Shown here: in pieces, positions 8,749 through 17,224 of the stretch
How positions within the stretch are numbered: the stretch's first letter is position 1
How the letters are laid out: every line of letters starts with the position of its first letter
Source of the DNA: Lachnospiraceae bacterium A2
GTDB lineage: Bacteria > Bacillota > Clostridia > Lachnospirales > Lachnospiraceae
Direction of reading: 5' to 3'
DNA: 64,000 nucleotides
NCBI GenBank assembly: GCA_000403315.2
Contig: KE159640.1
Location: forward strand, 134,790 to 198,789
Made by a program: the position numbers and the translations under genes
The notes under the pieces: generated by a model
Database searches by the model: none
Told to the model about the DNA's origin: nothing
Seen by the model: the letters and a program-made list of their open reading frames with translations, nothing else

Positions 8749-10923
8749 TCAGGACGCCCTGCCTGTAAGATAATCCTGTAAAATATAATAGGACTGTTTC
8801 AGCCTTTCCCGGTAACCCGGCTTTTCCCAGCCCTCCCAAGAATATGAGCCAGACACCCCATCTATAGAAAATTTAATTTCCTCGACAGGCTCATAAGTGA
8901 TCCCGTCATGCCCATACAAATCTGCAATCCTCATTTTCACATTGGGTTTTGGGATATTTAACAGCAGCCACGGCAGGCGAATTTCCGTTATCGTCCCATT
9001 GATGCAGAAATCAGCAAGGGAATCATAGCCCGGCAATCCCGGGTTCCCAACCCCATGCCGCAATTTCCCGGTTTCTGTCTGCTCTGCTCCTATCTTTGTG
9101 CCATCCGTAAGGGTAATTGGGCGGTTCAGCATGAAATAAATTGGGGCGAACGCACGGCTGCCGGCATCTGCGTAGCCTTCCTGTTCCTCCAGCACCTGGC
9201 TGGACGCATGCACTCCCTTGGTATAAAGCCAGTAATTCACATCATAATAGGGATGCACAGAAAGCCTGCTTTCCTTTTCCCCATCCAGCTTTAAGGAAAA
9301 ATCTGCCCCATCCCATACGCCGTTTCCCTGCCCTTCAATTGTGTCTATAGAAATGCGCAGCCTGTCATTTTCCCCCCGGAGCAGAAGGTACACATAGGCT
9401 TCGTCGCTTTTCACATATAATTGGGTCCTGCCATTGTCCAGGATAGGCTTCTCGCCCTCCCAGTCCTGGTCCTCCCCATCTATGATACAGGCCGCCTCCT
9501 CGCCCGGGTCAAAGGCAAGCAGGCCAAAAAACTGCTCGCTGGTCTGGACATCGCACCAATAGGGGCCGTTTTCTGCATCCGTAAAATCCATGGTATTCCA
9601 TGTCCGCTTAAACCACTCGTCCTGCCAGATAAATACACATGCCCCAGCGCACCCCGCCTGCAGGATGTCATCTAACATGGACACAAGAGCCTCCCCCTGC
9701 TCCTCCTCCGTTAAGCCCCCTTGGCTGAAACCGTCACGTTTCGCAAGATGGGTAATCCCTCTGGAGGTTGGCACCCCAAACTCGGAAACCATCACCGGAA
9801 TGGTATGGTAGGCAGTTAAGCTATCCAGATACTGCCGGTAAGGGTTCGGCGGGCTATCCGTTAAAAGTTCCGGCGCATACCGCATCATTTCCGGGTAATA
9901 AGGATAGACATGGTAGGAAGCAAACAGCCCCGCCTGAAATCCCGGCTTTGCTTTTATATGCTCTGCATCCACCGGGACTGCATCCTCTACCTCAGGGTTC
10001 GGCTCCCCCGGGTGGGAAAGCGGATCCGTAGTCACCCAATTGGCAAAAGCCGTAGGGTGCTGCATGCCATACTGCTGCATTTCATGGGATATGCAGGCAT
10101 CCAACCCAGACGCAAGGAATACCTCAAATGGGGACGCCTGCTCCGTATACAGATAGTCCCCTTCAAACTCCGTATAAGCCCCATTTTTCTCATTTGTCTT
10201 GATGACAAATTCAGGATCCCACTCAATCCCCAAGATCCACCCTAATAAATAAGAAGAAACATCCGCCTTATAAATGCCCCCGGCATTGCCCGGTTCCAAG
10301 GGGATATCCGCATTTCCATGGACTACGTCCACAATCGTCCTGCACATGGAAATCCAATCCCGCGCAATTTTGTCATGTTCCCCATAAGCATCCTTGATGG
10401 TGGCGATATCCTCCTCATTGTTATACACGCCCTGCATAAAATAAAGGGGAGTTTCCGCAGTTTTATTATATTCTGACAACGCTTCATAAAATTCCGGCAT
10501 CAATATGGTGTAGACACGGATTACATTTGCATGCATATTGCGAATCAGCCCGAACCACCGCAGGTAATCCTCTTTCGTAATTGCAAATTCCCCCGGAAAC
10601 GCCCCCGGCTTGCCTGCGCCGATATTGACGCCCACAGGCAGGATTTCCTTCCAGCTCCCATTCTTCTGGAACTGTTGGAAATATTTCCCTTCTGTGCGGA
10701 ACCCATAGCTTACCCCTTCCCCAGTATACAGGGGCACTGAGCCTCCCGGGCTTTTTAAGCCCTCCTCCCCCTTCGCAAGCTCTTTATTTAAATCATACGT
10801 AATCTCCAGGCCGCGCTGCCCGCAGCCGGAACACAGTGCAAAAAATACTGCAGCCGCAAGAAACATACCCACCGCCCGCCTGCCCCCTGCCATGGCCAGC
10901 GCCCTGCAAAGCTTCCCTTTCAT
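8749..10923 (-). CDS. Glycoside-hydrolase-like lipoprotein of the XrtG operon
   Basis: Predicted surface lipoprotein, 724 residues, last gene of the XrtG operon. A signal sequence with a lipobox-like FFALCSGCGQ predicts lipidation. Residues about 60-480 look like a TIM-barrel glycosidase: NVIRVYTILMPEFYEALSEY, SYHVYPYYPEMM, and VMVSEFGVPTSRG with a candidate nucleophile Glu, as in clan GH-A enzymes. After about 490 comes a beta-rich carbohydrate-binding-like domain with IDGEDQDWEG...YVKSDEAYVYLLL, resembling repeats in the operon's secreted substrate-like protein. I choose ATG 10923, preceded by GGGGGATTCGG; a longer reading overlaps the upstream gene. Activity and substrate are inference. 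Confidence 0.7.
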   Translation of the reverse strand: MKGKLCRALAMAGGRRAVGMFLAAAVFFALCSGCGQRGLEITYDLNKELAKGEEGLKSPGGSVPLYTGEGVSYGFRTEGKYFQQFQKNGSWKEILPVGVNIGAGKPGAFPGEFAITKEDYLRWFGLIRNMHANVIRVYTILMPEFYEALSEYNKTAETPLYFMQGVYNNEEDIATIKDAYGEHDKIARDWISMCRTIVDVVHGNADIPLEPGNAGGIYKADVSSYLLGWILGIEWDPEFVIKTNEKNGAYTEFEGDYLYTEQASPFEVFLASGLDACISHEMQQYGMQHPTAFANWVTTDPLSHPGEPNPEVEDAVPVDAEHIKAKPGFQAGLFASYHVYPYYPEMMRYAPELLTDSPPNPYRQYLDSLTAYHTIPVMVSEFGVPTSRGITHLAKRDGFSQGGLTEEEQGEALVSMLDDILQAGCAGACVFIWQDEWFKRTWNTMDFTDAENGPYWCDVQTSEQFFGLLAFDPGEEAACIIDGEDQDWEGEKPILDNGRTQLYVKSDEAYVYLLLRGENDRLRISIDTIEGQGNGVWDGADFSLKLDGEKESRLSVHPYYDVNYWLYTKGVHASSQVLEEQEGYADAGSRAFAPIYFMLNRPITLTDGTKIGAEQTETGKLRHGVGNPGLPGYDSLADFCINGTITEIRLPWLLLNIPKPNVKMRIADLYGHDGITYEPVEEIKFSIDGVSGSYSWEGWEKPGYRERLKQSYYILQDYLTGRAS

Positions 10924-10955
10924 CCGAATCCCCCAGGCCTTTATTTTTCCTGTTT

Positions 10956-11432
10956 TCACCACGCTTCTTCCCCCACTATTTTCCCCACCACATACTGGAC
11001 CACGCCAGAAACCTGCTCCGCCTGCCTGTGCCCAACCCATTCTGCAAACTCCGGCTCATTCCGGTGGCTGACAATATAGCCCCTTGTAGGCGTTTCACTC
11101 CCCTCTATGGAAACCAGTTCCCCGCCCTGCTGCCGCAATAGCTTCTGCAGTTCCACATCAAAATAATCCGTCACATTTTCAATGGTAGGGATCACCATGT
11201 CAAACGGTGCTATGGTATTTATAATTTTATTCTGGTATTTTTCCAGATACTCCTCAATCAATGCTTCAAAAGCCCCAAACTCCACAAACCCTTCCCGAGC
11301 CACAACCATTGTCACCACAAATTCCCACGTATGGGGATGGGTCTGCCCCTGCTTTCCATGGATAGTGATAAAATGGTTCATATTCAGGTACGCTTTCAGC
11401 CGGTATTCCCGGTAAATATTTGCTTTCCTCAT
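10956..11432 (-). CDS. Stand-alone pterin-synthase-fold protein (PTPS-like), XrtG-associated
   Basis: Small 158-residue protein resembling the 6-pyruvoyl/6-carboxy-tetrahydropterin synthase (QueD) fold. Seen: a His cluster NHFITIHGKQGQTHPHTWEF, matching the zinc-binding H...HxH pattern, then helical FGAFEALIEEYLEKYQNKIIN and TIENVTDYFDVELQKLL, and SIEGSETPTRGYIV where QueD-type enzymes have a conserved Glu. No folate or queuosine genes are nearby, while such proteins are known beside XrtG loci. ATG 11432 overlaps the preceding stop (11429) as ATGA. A pterin role is not implied; function unknown. Confidence 0.65.
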   Translation of the reverse strand: MRKANIYREYRLKAYLNMNHFITIHGKQGQTHPHTWEFVVTMVVAREGFVEFGAFEALIEEYLEKYQNKIINTIAPFDMVIPTIENVTDYFDVELQKLLRQQGGELVSIEGSETPTRGYIVSHRNEPEFAEWVGHRQAEQVSGVVQYVVGKIVGEEAW

Positions 11433-12487
11433 TCTCCTGCCACTTCCTCCCAAAAACGGTAAAACTGCCCTTTGTAGCTTTCCTCCCTGTCCCCGCAATG
11501 GAAATCCGCTATTCTGCGCACCTCCCCGCTTTGGAGTTCCCCAGCCAGCCTTTCGCTGTCCGCTTTCCCATAGCCTGCAAAAACCAGAAGCACCAACCGC
11601 CCATCCATGGAAAACCGCAGCACATGGCTGTCAAGCGCTGCCTTCATCCTTTGGTAAAATCTCTCCCGATTCTCCCCTGTTTCCACTTCAAACACTGCAA
11701 AATGCAGCGGCTCCACGCCTTTTTCAAAAAGCTCGTCTAAAAACCCATCCAACATGCTCCGCCGGAACACATGGCGGCTGGCACTGTACGCATACTCTAG
11801 TCCTAGCTGCCTGTCCAGCTTTTCCAACTGCTGGTTCTGCCAGACCTCCCGGGCCTCCTGCCTGCTGATTTGGGACTGCTGCATGGAAATTTTCCGGGAC
11901 ATCACCATGCTTAAGATCATCAGCAGTGCAAGGAGCAAAGACAGTATGATAATAATGGAATTTCTGCATTCCAGCAGGATGTTGTCCTCCAGCACCACTT
12001 TGTCATACGTCAGCAGGCAGATGCGGTAATCCTCCCCGCGCCAGCCAAACACCGTCCCCGAAGCCACAAAACGGTCCTGTCCCAAATAAATCACCTGATG
12101 CCCCACCTGATTCCGCTTTAGCCCTTCCAGAAAGGCAGCGGCCGTTTCCCCAGCATAGTACGTGCCGTCCGCAAATCCCTGGTAACGGCCAGTTTCCATC
12201 ACGCTTTTCACAAACAGAAGGGAATTGTCCCTGCTCAATGTCCAATACCTGCTGGCTGTGGCATCCAGGGACGCAATTACCTCCGTAATGCTTTCTTCGG
12301 TCCCTGCATCCCCAAGGCGGATAATCTGTTCCAGCATGGCTTTTACATACCCGTCCTGCTGCGCGCCATAGAGTTCTAAAAACCTTGTTTCATAGTTATT
12401 GAACTGGTACACCACAAATAGGTCTGCAGCTATGGCAAAAAACACCACCAGCCCTGTCACTGCAAAAAAATTAAATTTCCGTTTCAT
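11429..12487 (-). CDS. Membrane protein with extracytoplasmic sensor and degenerate GGDEF-like domain
   Basis: 352 residues. One N-terminal helix (about 8-28), an extracytoplasmic region (about 30-170) like a single-Cache sensor, a second helix (about 175-198, IIIILSLLLALLMILSMVM), a coiled coil (about 200-232, QQSQISRQEAREVWQNQQLEK) and a C-terminal region that aligns by eye with a GGDEF fold but has MDGRLVLLVFAGYG in place of the GGDEF motif. It is therefore unlikely to make c-di-GMP. In its operon it could regulate the neighbouring glycosyltransferase, as c-di-GMP-type modules do for cellulose synthases; this is inference. Confidence 0.5.
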   Translation of the reverse strand: MKRKFNFFAVTGLVVFFAIAADLFVVYQFNNYETRFLELYGAQQDGYVKAMLEQIIRLGDAGTEESITEVIASLDATASRYWTLSRDNSLLFVKSVMETGRYQGFADGTYYAGETAAAFLEGLKRNQVGHQVIYLGQDRFVASGTVFGWRGEDYRICLLTYDKVVLEDNILLECRNSIIIILSLLLALLMILSMVMSRKISMQQSQISRQEAREVWQNQQLEKLDRQLGLEYAYSASRHVFRRSMLDGFLDELFEKGVEPLHFAVFEVETGENRERFYQRMKAALDSHVLRFSMDGRLVLLVFAGYGKADSERLAGELQSGEVRRIADFHCGDREESYKGQFYRFWEEVAGE

Positions 12488-12519
12488 GGATCACATTCCC
12501 TGCCCTTCCTCTGCCGCCC

Positions 12520-13884
12520 TTATTTTTCGTTTACCGCCTTCCGGGCTTTTTCCAGCAGTTTCAGCGGTTTCCCCAGTTCTTCCTTCAGCGCTGCCCGGAA
12601 TTCCTTCCCTTCATCCGCCAGCGTCCGTGTTTTCCATGCGCTGTCCGTGTTAATGCTGTTAACCACCCCGGCAAACCGGATGAAAAATATCATGAAATTG
12701 AAAAAGGGCAGCATCGGCACCACATGCCACTGACGCCTGTAATATGCTTTCAGTTCCGGGAATTCCCCCAAAAAGCCTATTGTAGAAATATAATAAAGAT
12801 ACCCGCTTAAGATATACAGCAGGAAAATCATCCCTGTAGAAACCAAAATTACTTTTGCCGAATAATTCATGCACATCAGGCAGAACAAGGCAAGATACCA
12901 GATCAGCCGCGGAAATGCAAAAGTATGGTCGTACAGCAGCGTCTTTACCATTACATTGGAAAACATGTTCCGCACCTTAAGCTCCTGCCCGGAAAACTGG
13001 TGGGATACCTCCAAGCTCCCTCTCTGCCACCGCTGCCTTTGGGTGTACAGCTTGTCTATGCCCTCTATAGGATCCACGCAGAAAATGGCATTTTCGCAGA
13101 TTTCCACCCGGATTTTTTGGAGGAAACGCATTTGGAACGTAATATTAGTATCTTCACAGATCGTATCTGTATTGTAAAGCTGGGATTTCAGCACCGCGGA
13201 TTTCCGGAATGCAGAAAACGCGCCGGAAAGGGTGTAAATGGTATTGGTTTCCGAAGCATAATTCCGCCCTGCCAGAAATGCCTGGGCATACTCCATAAAT
13301 TCCATTTTCCGCAGGAGCCTTGCAAATATGCCCTGGTATTCCTCCACCATCTCCGGCATTGTCAGGATTGCCCCCGTCATGCAGGCCACCTCCGGGCAGG
13401 CCTCAAATTTCCGCACCATGTTTCGGATGGCATGGGGCTCAAACTGCCCGTCGCTGTCCACATGGATAATGTATTTTCCGTCTGCATTAAACAATGCAAG
13501 GTTCAGCGCACGTGATTTCCCCTGCTTGGCATTGAGCCACTGCATCAGCAAATCCGGGAACTGCTCCTGGCATTTGGCATATACCTGGAAGGAGTTGTCC
13601 CGCCCCTGGTTATTTACCAAAAAAATGCGCATTTTGCTGTTGGGGTAATCGCTGTCATTTATGGAACGGATGCAGTCCCCCAAAGACTGTTCCGAATTAT
13701 ACACCGGGATAATCAGCGTTATCTCCGGCCAGAGCAAGGGGTCTGGATACTGTTTGGAATACAGTTTTTTCTTAATTAAAATCAAGATGCTGCCCACTGA
13801 CGGAATAATTTCCATAACCAGCGGAATCACAATCCACGCCGCCCAAAACAAAATGGAACCTAAAAAATTATTTATCATCGCCAT
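12520..13884 (-). CDS. Exosortase G-associated family-2 glycosyltransferase
   Basis: Membrane-embedded processive glycosyltransferase related to cellulose/hyaluronan synthases, 454 residues. An N-terminal helix (about 5-38) precedes the GT-A domain: ITLIIPVYNSEQ, IIHVDSDGQF (DxD), CEDTNITFQMRF (base) and QRQRWQRGSLEV (QxxRW, the hallmark of processive enzymes). Several C-terminal helices (about 310-420) could form a translocation channel. It overlaps the exosortase gene by 17 bp. The match is to the glycosyltransferase family known to accompany XrtG. The sugar donor and polymer cannot be read from sequence. Confidence 0.85.
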   Translation of the reverse strand: MAMINNFLGSILFWAAWIVIPLVMEIIPSVGSILILIKKKLYSKQYPDPLLWPEITLIIPVYNSEQSLGDCIRSINDSDYPNSKMRIFLVNNQGRDNSFQVYAKCQEQFPDLLMQWLNAKQGKSRALNLALFNADGKYIIHVDSDGQFEPHAIRNMVRKFEACPEVACMTGAILTMPEMVEEYQGIFARLLRKMEFMEYAQAFLAGRNYASETNTIYTLSGAFSAFRKSAVLKSQLYNTDTICEDTNITFQMRFLQKIRVEICENAIFCVDPIEGIDKLYTQRQRWQRGSLEVSHQFSGQELKVRNMFSNVMVKTLLYDHTFAFPRLIWYLALFCLMCMNYSAKVILVSTGMIFLLYILSGYLYYISTIGFLGEFPELKAYYRRQWHVVPMLPFFNFMIFFIRFAGVVNSINTDSAWKTRTLADEGKEFRAALKEELGKPLKLLEKARKAVNEK

Positions 13885-14542
13885 ACCGGAAACTTCCCAC
13901 CTTCTGCTTCATAATCTGGGGCTTTGTAAACACATAGAAATAAATCAGGACCGACAGCCCGTAAAACACAAACCGCCCTACAAAAGTATGCGCCGTATAA
14001 TACATGCCAATCCCGCCAAAATAGAGGAACAGGCAAATCACAATAATCCGCAGTGCATTGGCGGCGACAATGGCAATTACCCCTAAAACCCCCACATACA
14101 CCCTTTCATACACCGTATATACCCGGTAAAACATCAGCAAGGACAGGTATGCAATAATCTCAATAATCCCCGAACATTCAAAATCAATTTTTAAGGAAAT
14201 GGCAGATCCCCCGGACTCCACAAAAATCACCCCATATTTATAATGGGCGTTGTAAATACCTCCGATTTTTCCGGGGATACTGGCTAAAAGCGCCACGATC
14301 CGCGCCAGGGGCTGGGTCAGGACAGGCTCCAAAAAAAACAGCAGCAAAAGGAAGGCCCCCACGCTCCCAACAAGGAACCGCCAGAAATTCAGGCTGCTTT
14401 TCTTTAAAACATGCAAAAGGAACAGCCACAGGAAGATGCCTGCCAAACCAACCATATACTTTATCGGAATCCCTGTACCCCACGCATCTTCCAAAAGGAT
14501 AGCCCCAAAGGGGGCGGCTGTACCGGTCGCCATGCCAATCAC
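13868..14542 (-). CDS. xrtG: Exosortase G (XrtG)
   Basis: Polytopic membrane transpeptidase-like enzyme, 224 residues, of the exosortase/archaeosortase superfamily, which cleaves and re-anchors C-terminally tagged proteins. The three expected catalytic residues are visible: C123 in DFECSGIIEI, R165 in ANALRI and H185 in AHTFVGR, each at or near a membrane segment. About 6 transmembrane helices. The upstream gene's stop overlaps a GTG start at 14542 (GTGA); an ATG at 14533 with AAGGTGAT before it is the alternative. Neighbours are exactly the gene types found with XrtG. Confidence 0.88.
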   Translation of the reverse strand: MIGMATGTAAPFGAILLEDAWGTGIPIKYMVGLAGIFLWLFLLHVLKKSSLNFWRFLVGSVGAFLLLLFFLEPVLTQPLARIVALLASIPGKIGGIYNAHYKYGVIFVESGGSAISLKIDFECSGIIEIIAYLSLLMFYRVYTVYERVYVGVLGVIAIVAANALRIIVICLFLYFGGIGMYYTAHTFVGRFVFYGLSVLIYFYVFTKPQIMKQKVGSFRYGDDK

Positions 14543-17160
14543 CTTTCCCTTCCATTTTTCTCCCTATGGGACTTACTGTACCCTTGCTGCCTGTATTTTA
14601 TGTGCCTTGTAAACATCAGCAAACATGCTGCCGCCACAGCCGTAAGCATAATCCCGCGCCCCAGATAGGGATGCCCCAGCCGAATCTCCGTCCGGCCAGC
14701 CTTTACGTAAGCCAGATGGTTTTTCCCATAAACCTCCTGCCCGGACTGGAAACTGTCATGGTAAGCAAGTCCGGTGTTCACGTCATCCCTGCCTGTTTCA
14801 ATCAGTATCTGGTTTTCCCCATACTGGATTTGACAGGGCACGATTTCCCGTCTGGGAAGTTCATCCATCCGCAAATCCATGGCATGCCCCAGCAGCTTCC
14901 CAACCCCTTCATCCAGCGTCAGCCCATAATAATACGTCAAATTCAGCCCCACCAATACAATATTTTCATTTTTTACCGTACCAAAAAATGGCAGTTCCCA
15001 ATCCAAGTCCTGAACCGTACCCCAAACCTCGTCCAAGCCTTCCAAATATACTGTACTCCAATCCCGGTGGCCGTCCGGGAACAAATCCGTTTCCAGCATC
15101 CCTTCGATGGTGTCCAGATTCGGGTAGCCCTGCGAAAATGTAACCCCATTGCAAACCACCCCCAAAAAGCTCTGGTCCCGGCTGCCCCTGTCGTCCGGGA
15201 TACCGTCCGCGGCAATGACAACCCGGACCCCGGCTTCACTCAGTTCCTCCACCAGACGTTCCGCCGCTGCCTTATCCTCATAGGTAAACCCATCCAGATA
15301 AACCAAATCATATCCCTGCAGATCCTCAAAGGTAAACCCATCCAAATCCGTGGACGCCACTTCCTCCATGGCTGGGAACTGCCGGGAAATAGCCGGAGCC
15401 CCCGTGCCAATCCCAATTGCCCGGTACTCCGTCACAGTCCCCCAATGGGATGGGGCATCCAGTTTGTCAGGATAAAGCCCTTCCTGCTGTGCGGATATTT
15501 CCCCCATGCCTGTCTTAGCTATATCTAATTTATAAAAACGGTAATCCTCATTGGAATCCATAAGCTGGTAGCCCACCTGTTCCGCCGCCTGGTCCATTTC
15601 CTCCCATTGGGTTTCCCCAAACTTACCCTCAGCATCTGCCTGGATAACAACCGTATCATTCCCAAGCTCCATACATCGGTCAAAAACATAGCGGTAATGC
15701 CCGTCCTTTAAAGCCCTGTCCACCTGCTGGATATTTGAAGCGGTGACGGCAGCTTCCCCGGCGGCGCCATAAGAGGTGGCCACAGGGCTGCCAAACCCAG
15801 TCACCAGATAGGAACTCATGGCGCCAAGGCTGCTTTCATCCAGCAAAGCCAGACGCTGCCCTGTCAGCCCCTTCGCTTCTCCCACCAAGGTTTTCTCCGC
15901 ATAATAAGCAAAACGCTCCTCCGGCTCCCATCCCGACTGTGTCCCAAGAACCAGCGGAAGCGAAGGCAGGGCATCCAGAACCAGCAAGCCTGCAAACAGC
16001 AGTACCCACCCCTTTTTCAGTGTGTCCCAAATCAGGAAACTAAACAAAACCAGCCCAAGCCCAATGGAAACCAGCCGCAGCATCTGCAGGTATTCCCTCC
16101 CAGGCAGCACGTCTGCCAGAAGGAAAGCCGTTTCAGAACTTCCTATTAATAATAGGATTCCTACCCAAAACCCAGGCATGGATTTCCGTTTGCTTAACAG
16201 GATCCCAAACACAGCCAGCAGCGCCACAGACAGGCCAAAGTAAAAAACCTCACTCCCATCCTGCATCCGGGCAGCAGGGTTCAACGACAAAAATACGCTC
16301 TGGAAAAAATCACCCAGCGACTCCGGGTGTTCCCCTGCCGCCACGCCCCCTGCCATGGAAGGGAGCATCCAGAACCCAGCCATCAGCCAGCCAAGCACCA
16401 TTGCCAGAATAAGTTCCAAATGCCGCTGCCAGCTATGGCAGTATGCCGGCTGCCCTGCCCCCTGATTGCCAGGGCAGCACGCCAAATCCCCTGCCCCTTC
16501 CCTATTGCCATGGGAAATTACTGCATCCAGCAAAAGATACAGGGCAAAAACCAGAACTATCATCCCGCCATACCCGGGATGGCACAGGAAAAACACCAGA
16601 ATGCAGCCCGCTATTTTCAGCAGCACATGCCAGCGCCCACCCTGTAAATAATCATGTGCCCAGAAAAAAAGCAGGGGCAATACAGCAATGCAGAATGCCC
16701 GCGGAAGGTTTCCCTCATAAAAGAGGCTATACAGATTATTCGGCATAAAAAACCATAAAACACCTAAAAAAGCCCCAAAATATGGGCGTTTCACCTGAAT
16801 TCCCACATACAGCCACGAAAATGCCCCTGTCAGAAACAATACTATTACAAATACAAGAAACCCGCCCATTGCATTCCCCCCAGCCAGCCACTGGCAGCCT
16901 GCCAAAAGGTATACAGGCACCGGCGCCCAGTACCGCATCATTTCCGCCCCATTGTACCAATATGGGTCATACATGGGCCAAAGTTCTCCCTTTTGGATGG
17001 CTCCATACAAGGCATTTCCCCGGTACAGATAGCCCAAGGCATCCTTCCCTCCGGGGTAAGTCCCGCTGTTCTCCACCAAAACCGCTACGCCAAACGCCAG
17101 CAGCACAAAAAGAACAGGCATTGCCCAAACCAGAAAAAAATGTTTCTTACTGTCTTTCAA
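14539..17160 (-). CDS. Large PTPS-related membrane protein of the XrtG operon
   Basis: 873 residues. About ten N-terminal transmembrane segments (to about residue 410) resemble GT-C/YfhO-type membrane glycosyltransferases and match the '6-pyruvoyl-tetrahydropterin synthase-related' membrane family: WPMYDPYWYNGAEMMRYWAP and YEGNLPRAFCIAVLPLLFF are characteristic, with charged residues in the first outer loop. A long extracytoplasmic domain (about 420-840) follows, then a final helix (GIMLTAVAAACLLMF) and a basic tail. The start is TTG 17160 with AGGAGG 8 nt before it. It may transfer or export sugar in the XrtG pathway; inference. Confidence 0.75.
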   Translation of the reverse strand: MKDSKKHFFLVWAMPVLFVLLAFGVAVLVENSGTYPGGKDALGYLYRGNALYGAIQKGELWPMYDPYWYNGAEMMRYWAPVPVYLLAGCQWLAGGNAMGGFLVFVIVLFLTGAFSWLYVGIQVKRPYFGAFLGVLWFFMPNNLYSLFYEGNLPRAFCIAVLPLLFFWAHDYLQGGRWHVLLKIAGCILVFFLCHPGYGGMIVLVFALYLLLDAVISHGNREGAGDLACCPGNQGAGQPAYCHSWQRHLELILAMVLGWLMAGFWMLPSMAGGVAAGEHPESLGDFFQSVFLSLNPAARMQDGSEVFYFGLSVALLAVFGILLSKRKSMPGFWVGILLLIGSSETAFLLADVLPGREYLQMLRLVSIGLGLVLFSFLIWDTLKKGWVLLFAGLLVLDALPSLPLVLGTQSGWEPEERFAYYAEKTLVGEAKGLTGQRLALLDESSLGAMSSYLVTGFGSPVATSYGAAGEAAVTASNIQQVDRALKDGHYRYVFDRCMELGNDTVVIQADAEGKFGETQWEEMDQAAEQVGYQLMDSNEDYRFYKLDIAKTGMGEISAQQEGLYPDKLDAPSHWGTVTEYRAIGIGTGAPAISRQFPAMEEVASTDLDGFTFEDLQGYDLVYLDGFTYEDKAAAERLVEELSEAGVRVVIAADGIPDDRGSRDQSFLGVVCNGVTFSQGYPNLDTIEGMLETDLFPDGHRDWSTVYLEGLDEVWGTVQDLDWELPFFGTVKNENIVLVGLNLTYYYGLTLDEGVGKLLGHAMDLRMDELPRREIVPCQIQYGENQILIETGRDDVNTGLAYHDSFQSGQEVYGKNHLAYVKAGRTEIRLGHPYLGRGIMLTAVAAACLLMFTRHIKYRQQGYSKSHREKNGRER

Positions 17161-17224
17161 TGCCTGTTCCTCCTATTATGCCTGACTTATGCGTTCCGGC
17201 TGCCCAATAGCCCCTGCCAGCCCA

